Shown in pieces: positions 1 through 12,067 of a DNA stretch of 64,000 bases. The translations under genes and the position numbers were made by a program. This DNA comes from Scilla litardierei (lineage: Eukaryota; Streptophyta; Magnoliopsida; Asparagales; Asparagaceae), in assembly GCA_030789695.1 (NCBI GenBank), contig CM061140.1, positions 82,150,422 to 82,214,421 on the forward strand, in the 5' to 3' direction. A model generated the notes under the pieces. That model was not told the origin of the DNA, did no database searches, and saw only the letters and a program-made list of their open reading frames with translations. Each line of letters starts with the position of its first letter. Within the stretch, counting starts at the first letter, position 1.

Positions 1-3000
1 CTACTAACATTAACTTGACTTCAACCCTAAAGCCACCAACATTAGGATGCAATAATGAGACCATAGCTTTCATCACAAATTACTCCCAACATGAAGTCTT
101 ACATTAAGAATTCATTATTGATGCAAACTTATTTCCGCATAAAAGTTACTAACTTTAACCAAATTCCACAAACTGCAACCAAGAAGCAACTTGACCATTC
201 CTAAATTGGCACACCACATAGGTGAAACGCTCGCTACTTATTAATACCACAAGTTCCATATCATGCAATCCCGGTTCAAGTGCTAACTTTGTTAAAGGAT
301 CATGGAAGGCACCACCTTCCACACATATAAGACATTAGAACTAAAAGGTGTTAGCTTCCATTTGGACTTCAAGTATGATTACAACATTTATTTCTCACGT
401 TGGGGTTCCTACTACATAAATTGCCATAGCCCCTAAACTAATACTTTCCAATTAGTAGAGATTACTACATCAAGTTATTATAAGCAACTTGAATAAAATG
501 GCTAATATTAAGGGAGTTACTAATGGGGCTTGGTTAAATATGGAGTCACTTATAAGAGTCACATTATAAGCAATGTTTAAGATTCTCATACGCATTAGAA
601 TGAAAGATTCATTCCCAAAATTAGATATGGAAAAGATATGGAAAAGAAATGAGATTTCAATGGCCCATCATTTTTTCCTTCCATTTCAAGGATTCAATCC
701 TTAACGAATATTAACATCTTCACTTTAAAGTTGCCACCAAGCCCCCAATTGAAAATTAAGGTATAAGATGGAATCCCCCCAAACAACTTCACCAACAAAC
801 CACCAACAATATCAACACAACGACAAGGATAAGAATATTTGCTACACTAACAACCACATTTACCAACCAACATACAACCCTCTCAAGCATACATGCATTC
901 ATGGCAACGTTCATCCTCATAAAGTAACAATCACACATGTATATCACCACATCACACAAATGCTCAATGATGCCATGATGCACATGAGTCACAAACAATA
1001 CGATGCCATGCAATGCAATGGGGATCCCATGAGTGAGCCGGCGTGCGCGTGCAAATAATTCTACTCCGTTATCACGTGGAGCCACCTAATGGTATCAAGA
1101 GGTTGCCCACGGCGACTTCACCCGCCTCCTACCGTGGCAACTTTGTCCATGCCCGTGCACTCCACCTCGTGTCCTAACGTGACCATGTCACACATTCCAT
1201 ATTCCACGTGCATCCAACACCACACCGCCAAATTTTCCCATCTCATTTACATTTCATTTAAACTTCATTTCATGCATTAAATGAACCTCATTTCATGCAA
1301 ATTAAATTGTGTAAATCATTTCCAACAAGCCAAAATGAGAGCAATTTCATTCATTCAATGTAATGAGATGAGAGCAATTTCATTTTAGTCAATATAACCG
1401 GGAGAGAGCAATTTTATTTAATCAACCAATTGCATCATGAATCTAAATCATAGCATCATATTGCACAACTCATTTCATTATAACTTAATTCACATTTCCA
1501 TACTAAGAATTTTAACTAAATATCTTCCAACATTCAAAAAGAGAGCAACTACACAAAATTAGTAAATCAAAACATTCATGAGCAACATTAAACTCTTTCA
1601 TAGCATCAAATAACATCAAATGGCATAACATATCTTAGTTACTAAAATTGGGGATGAAGCTTCCAACAATTTCCAACAAATGAGTGCAATTCCACCCACG
1701 TTGCAATACACACACAAATTCCACCACTTGAGTCGAAATGCAATTAAGACATATATTGAAATGCAAGTGGATTCCATATGCAACTTGAAACAATTGGCAT
1801 ACTTAACAATTTATAATAAGTAATTTGAATGGTAATTTTCCAATATCCCAACCTTTCAACATGTAGGAACAATTTCAAGTAAGAGCAATTACTCCTAATT
1901 ATTGAAACAATTCATATAAGGGCAACATGAAAAGTAATTATTGCACCCAATAATTTAACATAGCATCCTAATTCAAATTAGAATGCATCAAACCAAAATA
2001 TTGCTACAAAACCCTAAAAGATGCAAACTTTGGATTCAATATGGGATGAAATGAAACATGTGAATTGGGATTGGAATCCTACCACCAAAAATGATGAGCT
2101 TCACCCAAAAATCCTCCAAGAACCCACCAAGCTCCAAGAATCCCGTATTTGAGCATCACCCCTCTAAAATTCATCATCCTAGGCCTTGAAATCACCTCCT
2201 TCTAGCTCCAAACTCCCCCATATAGCTCTAGCTAACATTAGGGCTCAAAAGAAGCATAAAACAAGGGAAATCGTGCTTGAAATTGAAGGAAAAAGGCAAG
2301 AACAGATTTCGGCCAGATTTGACAGATTTTTGGGTTAAGGGTTTGGCCATGGAGATGAGAGAAAGAGGAGAAATTGAGGGAGATGGAAGGGGAAAAGATT
2401 AGGGCTTCAAACCTCTCTTTTTCCTCTTCATTTCTTCTTCAATCCCCCCCTCAATTTCGCCAACAAGTAGAGGAATTCGGCCTGGCATGGGTGGGTTACG
2501 GTTGGTGCTTGGGGGAGAAGAAAATGGGGAAGGAAAATGGAAGAAAGAGTTAAGTGAAGAGTTCTACGTATTTACAAGTTTGCCATTCTATTAAAAATTA
2601 TCTTATCCCCCTCTTCTCATCTCATAATCAAGCCCAACATCAAGCCCCAACACCAAGCCCAACAACCCACACTAGCTAGCTACTAAAATTAACTCAGACC
2701 CTAACAACGGTAATGATAATAGAAATCAACATCGCCAATAATGACAAGACTAATACCAAAATTGCAACAACATTACCAAAACCAACCAAACTTCAATAAT
2801 ACTAGTAACATTCATGAATAACTATCCCAACATCACCAGTTATCTTGAATGTACCGTTTCACTTTACACGCTCACCAACGAATAACGCCAAGCACGCCAA
2901 TAAACATTGTTCGCATGCCAACAATAATTTCGTTTTATTAGCCACCCACATGCATTCACTGATATACCCGAGCTTATCTTAGTCACCTGATAGCCCTACA

Positions 3001-3078
3001 TGTATGGATTTACTATACACACAACAAAATTGCTATACGCACACACGCTAACAGTGTTTTCCACTAACGGGCATTACA
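1..3078 (-). mobile_element. 3' LTR (partial) of young long-LTR retrotransposon E1
   Basis: This is a direct repeat of 5625-8690. Over 3 kb I noticed only two substitutions (near 2187 and 2441) and one 12-bp indel (near 2632). The right end reads GGGCATTACA, the inverse of the TGTAACGCCC start of the other copy at 4349. On the minus strand the LTR therefore starts TGTAATGCCC directly after a purine-rich tract (3091-3079), which makes it the 3' LTR of a minus-strand element. The left end lies outside the window. The short ORFs inside recur unchanged in the second copy and look non-coding. Confidence 0.85.
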
Positions 3079-4348
3079 ATCTACCCACCTTATAAATAAA
3101 GTTCGTCCTCGAACTTTCTACCTTAGGACATAGCTGAAGGTGAATAGAGATATATAGGGTCACTCTACCCTGTCGTATAGATAAAGCACATTCATATACC
3201 AACACGCTGCCATCCTGACACATACAATTACACACAAGTGTAACATTTCAAACATACTCACCTACACTGCCATCCTGAGACATACCACCACCTATGTCGC
3301 TTTGTACACATTTAAACATCCATACATATGTCATACATGGAGTCTTACACATCCACATTCATACACCCAGATATCACTATATTTATCCTAACATCGGTGC
3401 AAGCGTACCCGCTTACAACCAGACATGCAACCGTATGCAGCTTACACATATACACCTATCAAACACACATCTCTAATACACCCAGGGCATACCCACTCAT
3501 ATCTGAGTGGAACACAGGGATCCATACAAACATCACACCACATCTATGTATATATTTACCACATTATACCAATACAAACAGCATGCCATAGCTATAGACG
3601 GCCTCAAGATCAATCAGTTACAGAATCCACGATACACATTACTCATAGACTGCTATACCTTAACACCTAAACACATGCTCCTATATACACAGACACTCGA
3701 GTATATATATCCCTTAATATCCATCCTACACTCGCAGGTGTATCAGCACACAAAATTCACCATATCAGTACCAATACACGTTAGATAGTTACATAGAACT
3801 ATAGCCATCCACATTCAGGTGTAAGCATACCAGCGCACAGCCAGGTTTGTGTCACATACTCGTCATATACACCCACTCATAACAAGATTACCCTAGTCAA
3901 TCACAGAACAAGCTACAACACAGTACATCCATACCTTAATACATCCATACCCTACCTTCATCTCAGTCAAGTATATAACTCAGCTTACATGCTACTCATA
4001 TATCAACCATTTATTAACACATTCAATTCAAGTACACTATACCATAGTCAGGTACGCTCATACTTATGCATAGGAGTATATCGTCTCAATATACTCAACA
4101 AGCCATTCCATACGTACATAGCGATCAATACCTAAGTATATATACATACACCCATGCATAAACATATATATATTCAATCAACACTCTCATGTCCACTCTC
4201 AGGGGTTCTACACCTTAAGCTTCTGATATCCAAGTCCTATTCCAAGGCTGGACTCTACCCACCTTAGGACTCGACTACTCTCACACTGGGGTACTACACG
4301 TACTAATCCTATACAGCCGCAGTGCGGTGACCTACATGGGCCACCAAA
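3079..4348 (-). mobile_element. Internal region of E1, no coding capacity
   Basis: Only 1,270 bp lie between the two E1 LTRs. On the minus strand it ends with a polypurine-like tract, AAGGTGGGTAGAT (3091-3079), directly before the LTR. A GAGGACGAAC block just before it is typical of plant Ty3/gypsy 3' ends. At the other end a primer-site-like TGGTGGCCCATGTAGG (4346-4331) follows the 5' LTR. No gag, RT or integrase motif is visible in any frame. The middle holds AC-rich degenerate repeats, for example a CTGCCATCCTGA block twice near 3207 and 3265. The element must rely on proteins made elsewhere. Confidence 0.75.
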
Positions 4349-7300
4349 TGTAACGCCCCGCTCCCCGGATACCCGATATGTACGAGTCTGTATCAGGTAC
4401 TCCCGAAGAGGCGGGTGTTACGATGGAAATGCAAGATTTCAAACACAGGCAGGCCCACTGCGCACTGCTGAGACAGTACCTGTAGCACTCCAGATATCAG
4501 ACACAAAACACAAAAGGGACTACAGCTCAACCTGAAAATGTAATTAACCACTGATACATATAAACACACGACTACCTAAAGTTAACACCAATAATACAAA
4601 TCTCAAGTATACAACATAAACCCACAAATTGCTAAGTACCATAACACTGCCCAAAACTCTCTCGCTCTCTAAAAAATCCTCAACTCCAACCAACTGGACT
4701 AGTGTGCCTCCAACTCCACGAGCCAACACCTGAAAAATAACAACGGGGCACGTCACAGCGTGACCCAGTAGGATGTCCAAACCCAACTCACACGGTGTAC
4801 AAAAAAATGCAATGCGCCAAGCAGTAAACGGGAAACTAACTCATGATATATCATGGCGAATCATATGAAAATGTGAATGGTATCAGTAATAAAACACATA
4901 CCTGCGACAAGAGGACATCCTGCAAAACAATGTGAGTACTACAGATAATAAGTGAACTGCAATATCGGGAGACTGAAACTTAGCATTGCAACATCATCCC
5001 AAGTACATGGCTAGTAGTGACAAGCAAACTACAATTCCTCTTTAAATTGGAATGTTCACCACAACTCCTTTGCTAAGGGAACCCACACCCTTCTATTGAA
5101 ATGGAACCAAACGGATTTGGAAATCAAGGTTTGTTTAAAGTAGCAATTAGGAATTTGTCGGTGATGATAGTTGTGTCGGTGATTGTAACTGAGGTTCTTA
5201 CACTCTCTAATCTTCCATCTTGGAAGTTGTCAAAGACCCTCTTGCTCACTTTTCTTTCATACTAATTTTCCAAATGGGTATTCATTAAAGCGTGGAGAAT
5301 TTAAGGAAGGTAGCACGTGGCATTTGGTGTGGTATACCTAGCTTGAGTTTCTAGTGCTTAGGATGTTATGGAAATGCTTGGAAAAATTTCGGCAGAGTTT
5401 CTCTTGTATTTACCAAAATTTCCCAAGTACAACAAAGTAGGAAAATGAAAGAAACATGCTATAACCAAAGAAATTATAACCTTGCTCAATAATTATAGGA
5501 GAAGTGATATAAATGGCTTAGCACCAACAAGCCAACATGTATATAAGTGCAACACTTTCAAGTCTCCATTCAAGAGGTAGACACAAGATTAAACATCGGT
5601 ACATGAATAATGCGTGAGTAAAAGCTACTAACATTAACTTGACTTCAACCCTAAAGCCACCAACATTAGGATGCAATAATGAGACCATAGCTTTCATCAC
5701 AAATTACTCCCAACATGAAGTCTTACATTAAGAATTCATTATTGATGCAAACTTATTTCCGCATAAAAGTTACTAACTTTAACCAAATTCCACAAACTGC
5801 AACCAAGAAGCAACTTGACCATTCCTAAATTGGCACACCACATAGGTGAAACGCTCGCTACTTATTAATACCACAAGTTCCATATCATGCAATCCCGGTT
5901 CAAGTGCTAACTTTGTTAAAGGATCATGGAAGGCACCACCTTCCACACATATAAGACATTAGAACTAAAAGGTGTTAGCTTCCATTTGGACTTCAAGTAT
6001 GATTACAACATTTATTTCTCACGTTGGGGTTCCTACTACATAAATTGCCATAGCCCCTAAACTAATACTTTCCAATTAGTAGAGATTACTACATCAAGTT
6101 ATTATAAGCAACTTGAATAAAATGGCTAATATTAAGGGAGTTACTAATGGGGCTTGGTTAAATATGGAGTCACTTATAAGAGTCACATTATAAGCAATGT
6201 TTAAGATTCTCATACGCATTAGAATGAAAGATTCATTCCCAAAATTAGATATGGAAAAGATATGGAAAAGAAATGAGATTTCAATGGCCCATCATTTTTT
6301 CCTTCCATTTCAAGGATTCAATCCTTAACGAATATTAACATCTTCACTTTAAAGTTGCCACCAAGCCCCCAATTGAAAATTAAGGTATAAGATGGAATCC
6401 CCCCAAACAACTTCACCAACAAACCACCAACAATATCAACACAACGACAAGGATAAGAATATTTGCTACACTAACAACCACATTTACCAACCAACATACA
6501 ACCCTCTCAAGCATACATGCATTCATGGCAACGTTCATCCTCATAAAGTAACAATCACACATGTATATCACCACATCACACAAATGCTCAATGATGCCAT
6601 GATGCACATGAGTCACAAACAATACGATGCCATGCAATGCAATGGGGATCCCATGAGTGAGCCGGCGTGCGCGTGCAAATAATTCTACTCCGTTATCACG
6701 TGGAGCCACCTAATGGTATCAAGAGGTTGCCCACGGCGACTTCACCCGCCTCCTACCGTGGCAACTTTGTCCATGCCCGTGCACTCCACCTCGTGTCCTA
6801 ACGTGACCATGTCACACATTCCATATTCCACGTGCATCCAACACCACACCGCCAAATTTTCCCATCTCATTTACATTTCATTTAAACTTCATTTCATGCA
6901 TTAAATGAACCTCATTTCATGCAAATTAAATTGTGTAAATCATTTCCAACAAGCCAAAATGAGAGCAATTTCATTCATTCAATGTAATGAGATGAGAGCA
7001 ATTTCATTTTAGTCAATATAACCGGGAGAGAGCAATTTTATTTAATCAACCAATTGCATCATGAATCTAAATCATAGCATCATATTGCACAACTCATTTC
7101 ATTATAACTTAATTCACATTTCCATACTAAGAATTTTAACTAAATATCTTCCAACATTCAAAAAGAGAGCAACTACACAAAATTAGTAAATCAAAACATT
7201 CATGAGCAACATTAAACTCTTTCATAGCATCAAATAACATCAAATGGCATAACATATCTTAGTTACTAAAATTGGGGATGAAGCTTCCAACAATTTCCAA

Positions 7301-8690
7301 CAAATGAGTGCAATTCCACCCACGTTGCAATACACACACAAATTCCACCACTTGAGTCGAAATGCAATTAAGACATATATTGAAATGCAAGTGGATTCCA
7401 TATGCAACTTGAAACAATTGGCATACTTAACAATTTATAATAAGTAATTTGAATGGTAATTTTCCAATATCCCAACCTTTCAACATGTAGGAACAATTTC
7501 AAGTAAGAGCAATTACTCCTAATTATTGAAACAATTCATATAAGGGCAACATGAAAAGTAATTATTGCACCCAATAATTTAACATAGCATCCTAATTCAA
7601 ATTAGAATGCATCAAACCAAAATATTGCTACAAAACCCTAAAAGATGCAAACTTTGGATTCAATATGGGATGAAATGAAACATGTGAATTGGGATTGGAA
7701 TCCTACCACCAAAAATGATGAGCTTCACCCAAAAATCCTCCAAGAACCCACCAAGCTCCAAGAATCCCGTATTTGAGCATCACCCCTCTAAAATTCATCA
7801 TCCTATGCCTTGAAATCACCTCCTTCTAGCTCCAAACTCCCCCATATAGCTCTAGCTAACATTAGGGCTCAAAAGAAGCATAAAACAAGGGAAATCGTGC
7901 TTGAAATTGAAGGAAAAAGGCAAGAACAGATTTCGGCCAGATTTGACAGATTTTTGGGTTAAGGGTTTGGCCATGGAGATGAGAGAAAGAGGAGAAATTG
8001 AGGGAGATGGAAGGGGAAAAGATTAGGGCTTCAAACCTCTCTTTTTCCTCTTCATTTCTTCTTTAATCCCCCCCTCAATTTCGCCAACAAGTAGAGGAAT
8101 TCGGCCTGGCATGGGTGGGTTACGGTTGGTGCTTGGGGGAGAAGAAAATGGGGAAGGAAAATGGAAGAAAGAGTTAAGTGAAGAGTTCTACGTATTTACA
8201 AGTTTGCCATTCTATTAAAAATTATCTTATCCCCCTCTTCTCATCTCATAATCAAGCCCCAACACCAAGCCCAACAACCCACACTAGCTAGCTACTAAAA
8301 TTAACTCAGACCCTAACAACGGTAATGATAATAGAAATCAACATCGCCAATAATGACAAGACTAATACCAAAATTGCAACAACATTACCAAAACCAACCA
8401 AACTTCAATAATACTAGTAACATTCATGAATAACTATCCCAACATCACCAGTTATCTTGAATGTACCGTTTCACTTTACACGCTCACCAACGAATAACGC
8501 CAAGCACGCCAATAAACATTGTTCGCATGCCAACAATAATTTCGTTTTATTAGCCACCCACATGCATTCACTGATATACCCGAGCTTATCTTAGTCACCT
8601 GATAGCCCTACATGTATGGATTTACTATACACACAACAAAATTGCTATACGCACACACGCTAACAGTGTTTTCCACTAACGGGCATTACA
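4349..8690 (-). mobile_element. 5' LTR (complete, 4.34 kb) of E1
   Basis: The LTR is bounded by TGTAACGCCC at 4349 and GGGCATTACA at 8690, near-perfect inverted ends with the canonical TG...CA. Its last 3.07 kb repeats 1-3078. A 4,342-bp LTR is long for a plant gypsy element and exceeds the internal region more than threefold. The right edge interrupts an unrelated gypsy pol reading frame, so E1 is a nested insertion. The 5 bp to its right (CATAG, 8691-8695) should recur left of the window as the target duplication. It is related in layout to the LTR at 12068-14745 (TGT(A/C)ACGCCCC start, 'tttacaagtttgccatt' block). Confidence 0.85.
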
Positions 8691-10728
8691 CATAGCCATG
8701 ATCCGAATCTAAGGGAACCATCTTCGTGAATATGGAAGTCGGTTTGAAGTCCGGCCTCTACCTGCTCTCGGATCCTCGTTAAATTTTTATCTTCTGACTG
8801 TGCGGCCTTGATCCGGTCCACCAGATCAGACTGGACCTGCAAGTTCAGCATGGTTGCTTTGATGCGCGGAAGAACGACCTCTATCTCCATCTGTCGCAGG
8901 GCCCACTGGAGCTGAGGCTGAGAGGTCAACATCATCACAGCTGGATATCTACTGAGTGCATCGGGAACCACGTTCACCTTTCTAAGGTGATACTGGAGAT
9001 CAAAATCATATTTTGCCATCAGCTTAAGCCACCGACGATGTCTCATATTGAGTTCCTTTTGGGTGAACACATACTTCAAACTCTTGTGGTCGGTGTACAC
9101 CTTGACATGCTCCCCTAGCAAAAAGTGTCTCCACAGCTTTAGGGCAAAAATCACCGCTGCCAGCTCCAAGTCATGTGTAGGGTAGTTTAACTCGTGCACC
9201 CTCAGAAGTCTAGAGGCATAAGCTACTACACGTCCATGCTGATGTAGGACACATCCAAGCCCTTTACCAGAAGCATCACAAAAAATCTCAAATCCTCCAG
9301 AACGATCTGGAATCGTCAGAACTGGCGCTTTAGTCAACCTTCTCTTCAACTCTTCAAATGCATGCTGACATTCTTCAGACCAGATATAAGCAACATCCTT
9401 CTTAGTCAGGTGAGTAAGTGGTGCCGCAATCTTGGAGAAATCCTTGATGAACTTCCTGTAATAGCCGGCCAATCCCAAGACACTTCGAATTTCTGAAACC
9501 GATCTAGGGACAAGCCACTTCTCTACTGCAGCCACTTTTTCTGGATCAATCGATATACCTTCTCCTGAAACTATGTGCCCCAAAAATGCCACCTTAGACA
9601 GCCAAAACTGGCATTTACTATATTTGGCATATAGCTGATGCTGCCTCAAGGTTTGTAGAACAATCCTCAGATGCTCTGCATGCTCTTCCTCATCCTTGGA
9701 ATATATCAGAATATCATCAATAAAGACCACCACGAACTTGTCCAAATAGTCAAAGAATACCTGATTCATTAATCTCATGAAAGTAGCTGGAGCATTGGTC
9801 ACACCGAAAGGCATCACCATGAACTCATAATGTCCATAACGAGTTCGAAAAGCTGTCTTCGGTACATCAGATCCCCGAACCTTAATCTGGTGATGACCGC
9901 TCCGTAAGTCCAACTTTGAATAGACTCAGGATCCTCCTAGCTGATCAAAGAGATCATCGATGCGAGGAAGTGGGTACTTGTCCTTTATCGTCACCTTGTT
10001 CAATTCTCTATAATCAATACACATCCTCCGAGATCCATCTTTCTTATTGACCAAAAGCACTGGTGCTCCCCAAGGTGACATGCTTGACTGTATCAACCCT
10101 CGCTCTGATAGGTCCTTTAGCTGATTACAAAGCTCAACCAACTCAGATGGTGCCATCTGATAAGAAGCCTTCGCAATAGGTTGTGTGCCTGGTATCAAAT
10201 CAATGGTGAACTCCAATGATCGATCAGGAGGAAGTCCATAAATATCATCAGGAAAGACATCAGAGAAGTCTCGCACAACTCTGGGTAAAACTGGCTCTGC
10301 TTCCATGGCCATAGCCAACACTTCTGCTTCCACTAGTGTTGCTCTGAATCTTACAGGTTCCAATGTACAACTACCGCTCCTGAATTCAAACTCGGGATGA
10401 TCGGGAATCTGAAAGACTACCCTCATTAATTTACAGTCAATTGTTGCACAAAACATTGCTAACCAGTCCATCCCAAATACCGCTTCAAAGGTGGTCATCT
10501 CAATCACCTGGAAATCAGCATATAACTCCCGACCACAAATTTCCACTGAACAACAACGGAGTCCTGAAGTACTCCTGATCACACCATTCCCTGTGTGAAT
10601 ATTCCAACTAACAGTGAAGGAGTCAACTGATACTGCATTTTTGTCCACAAATTGTCGAGACAGAAAACAGTGTGAAGCCCCAGAATCAAAGAGTGCTAAG
10701 GCAGGAAAAGATGCTACTTTAACCATAC
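8691..10728 (-). pseudogene. pol: Ty3/gypsy pol fragment: protease, RT, RNase H (interrupted)
   Basis: In order on the minus strand there is an aspartic protease with [12 protein letters not shown]; an RT with [30 protein letters not shown] and the catalytic FIDDILIYS; and a Ty3-type RNase H with [12 protein letters not shown] and [12 protein letters not shown] ending in VPDALSRYP. An in-frame TGA at 9928-9926 splits the RT just before the [10 protein letters not shown] block, in a position where CGA to TGA decay is likely. The frame stops being pol at 8691, between RNase H and integrase, because E1 inserted there; integrase should lie left of the window. Domain order fits a chromovirus (Tekay/Del-like). 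This copy cannot encode an intact polyprotein. Confidence 0.9.
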
Positions 10729-10820
10729 CTAAAAGCCAACAAGGAAATCAAACCAATGTCTATCATAACTAAGCCACAAGTGATATAACATAAAGTAGAG
10801 AGAGAGAGCTAGAACCATAC
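10729..10820 (-). other. Possible 92-nt intron (or small insertion) between gag and protease
   Basis: The minus strand reads ...ATCACTG|GTATGG...(92 nt)...GGCTTTTAG|GTATGGTT. The segment begins GT, ends AG after a pyrimidine-rich stretch and is not a multiple of three. The gag frame upstream and the protease frame downstream differ by exactly the shift that removing it would cancel. The octamer GTATGGTT occurs at both ends (10820-10813 and 10728-10721), so an insertion with an 8-bp duplication is the alternative. It contains a CT run and no transposon ends that I recognise. Confidence 0.5.
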
Positions 10821-11942
10821 CAGTGATAACCTGGCCTAAGTTTTCTGCCTCTACCGATGTCATCGTGAAAGCCTGGGGCTTTGAAGCAGAGTTTGTCTTC
10901 TTGTAGGCCTGCCGCTGAGGAGGCAAGGAAGGTCCCCTAGAGGCTGGTGTACCTGGTCCATCTGGTGCTGGAAGGGAAAGCCATTGCGGACCAGGTGGAA
11001 GAGCTCGCTGATGCATCGGTCTAACAGCCACAGGTGCTACTGGGGTCGGGTGAGCACCCTGCTGTGGGCAGAACCTACTAATGTGTCCTCGACCGCCACA
11101 AGCGAAGCACTGTCTAGCCCAAGCCCTACACTCCTTCTGCTCGTGACCAGTCTTGCCACAAAATTGGCATGTCAGACGTCTCTGTGTCACTGCAGGGGCT
11201 CTTGGCCTCTTGAACTGGGCCGTCTGTACTGTGCGGGATAATGCCTTCTGTGATCATGTGGGTCGTCTGTCGCCTGTAGGCATCTTCCCTATACTCCGCA
11301 AATGGATCTCATATAGTCTTGCCGCCTCAAGCACATCCTCCTGTGTGGCGAGTTTCTGTGTAGACATCGCATCCCTATATGCCGGCTCTAGTCCCATACG
11401 AAAGCATCGAGCTCGGGTGGCATCAGTCGCAACGAGCTCCGGGGCAAACTTGCTCAGCAAAAAAAACTTGGTGTCATACTCATCCACGGTTCGCCGACCC
11501 TGAGTCAACTGCTCAAAACGCTGTCTGAGCTCATCCTTTGCGGTCTCTGGAAGGAACTTGGACTCAAAAGTTCCTTGAAAGTCTTCCAAGAGATAGGACC
11601 TGTCAGGTGCCACTCATGGGTATCCCACCAATCTCGGGTCTGATGTGTCAGCTGTCTTTTTGCTGCATCCACCCAACTCTCCAACTGGAATCCAACAGCT
11701 GTGAGGTCATCCTCCGTGCGCTGTAACCACTCATCGACCTCCAATGCAGTCTCCTTGCCTGAAAAGGTCCTTGGCCTCATTGCCCTGAACTGCTTGAAGC
11801 TTGGGGTCTTCTGACCATGCATCTTGGCGAGCATCTCAGCCAGCTGACCTAGACTCACCTGGAAACCCAGCAAAATTGTATCCATCAAAGAGGGCTCAGT
11901 GTGCTCCATCTCTGACGAGGATATCATGTTTCCACTGTCCAT
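10821..11942 (-). pseudogene. gag: Ty3/gypsy gag (capsid and two zinc knuckles), broken
   Basis: The start ATG is at 11942. The capsid region has a conserved RTFSGKETALEVDEWL block, WWDTHEW, and then the FLPETAKDELRQRFEQLTQG block. Two nucleocapsid zinc knuckles follow, CQFCGKTGHEQKEC and CFACGGRGHISRFC (both CX2CX4HX4C), and then a proline-rich tail. Lesions seen: a one-base loss in a T run (plus-strand A run 11566-11569) shifts the frame in mid-capsid, and an in-frame TGA sits at 11256-11254 between capsid and zinc knuckles. Gag normally forms the virus-like particle in the cytoplasm; this copy is non-functional. Pol follows across the 92-nt segment. Confidence 0.88.
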
Positions 11943-12067
11943 TCTGCAGGGAAAGAAGACAGCACAAGTGGAATTAGTACCTTATGTGACGGCATTAAAG
12001 TGTATTGGATGTATCATCCTTTCGCATATCGCAGTGTGAGTGGACCTGCATGGACCACCACTAAACC
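11943..12067 (-). other. Leader and primer-site-like motif of the gypsy element
   Basis: This stretch lies between the 5' LTR end (12068) and the gag ATG. A TGGTGGTCCATGCAGG motif (12060-12045) matches the one after E1's 5' LTR (TGGTGGCCCATGTAGG). It begins with TGG as tRNA primer sites do, but it is not the usual initiator-Met site TGGTATCAGAGC. It sits 7 nt from the LTR end here and 2 nt in E1. Confidence 0.5.

Noticed and set aside
768..1280. ORFs of 96, 98 and 63 codons, repeated identically at 6392-6904
   Set aside because: They lie inside the two copies of the E1 LTR, overlap on opposite strands, are low-complexity and show no motif. Identity reflects LTR identity, not selection.
3294..3788. 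Overlapping plus-strand ORFs in the E1 interior
   Set aside because: AC-rich degenerate repeat translation with no motif, on the strand opposite to the element.
10729..10820. 92-bp segment as a hAT insertion with 8-bp duplication
   Set aside because: No hAT-like inverted ends; GT-AG borders and frame restoration fit an intron better, so kept only as the alternative.
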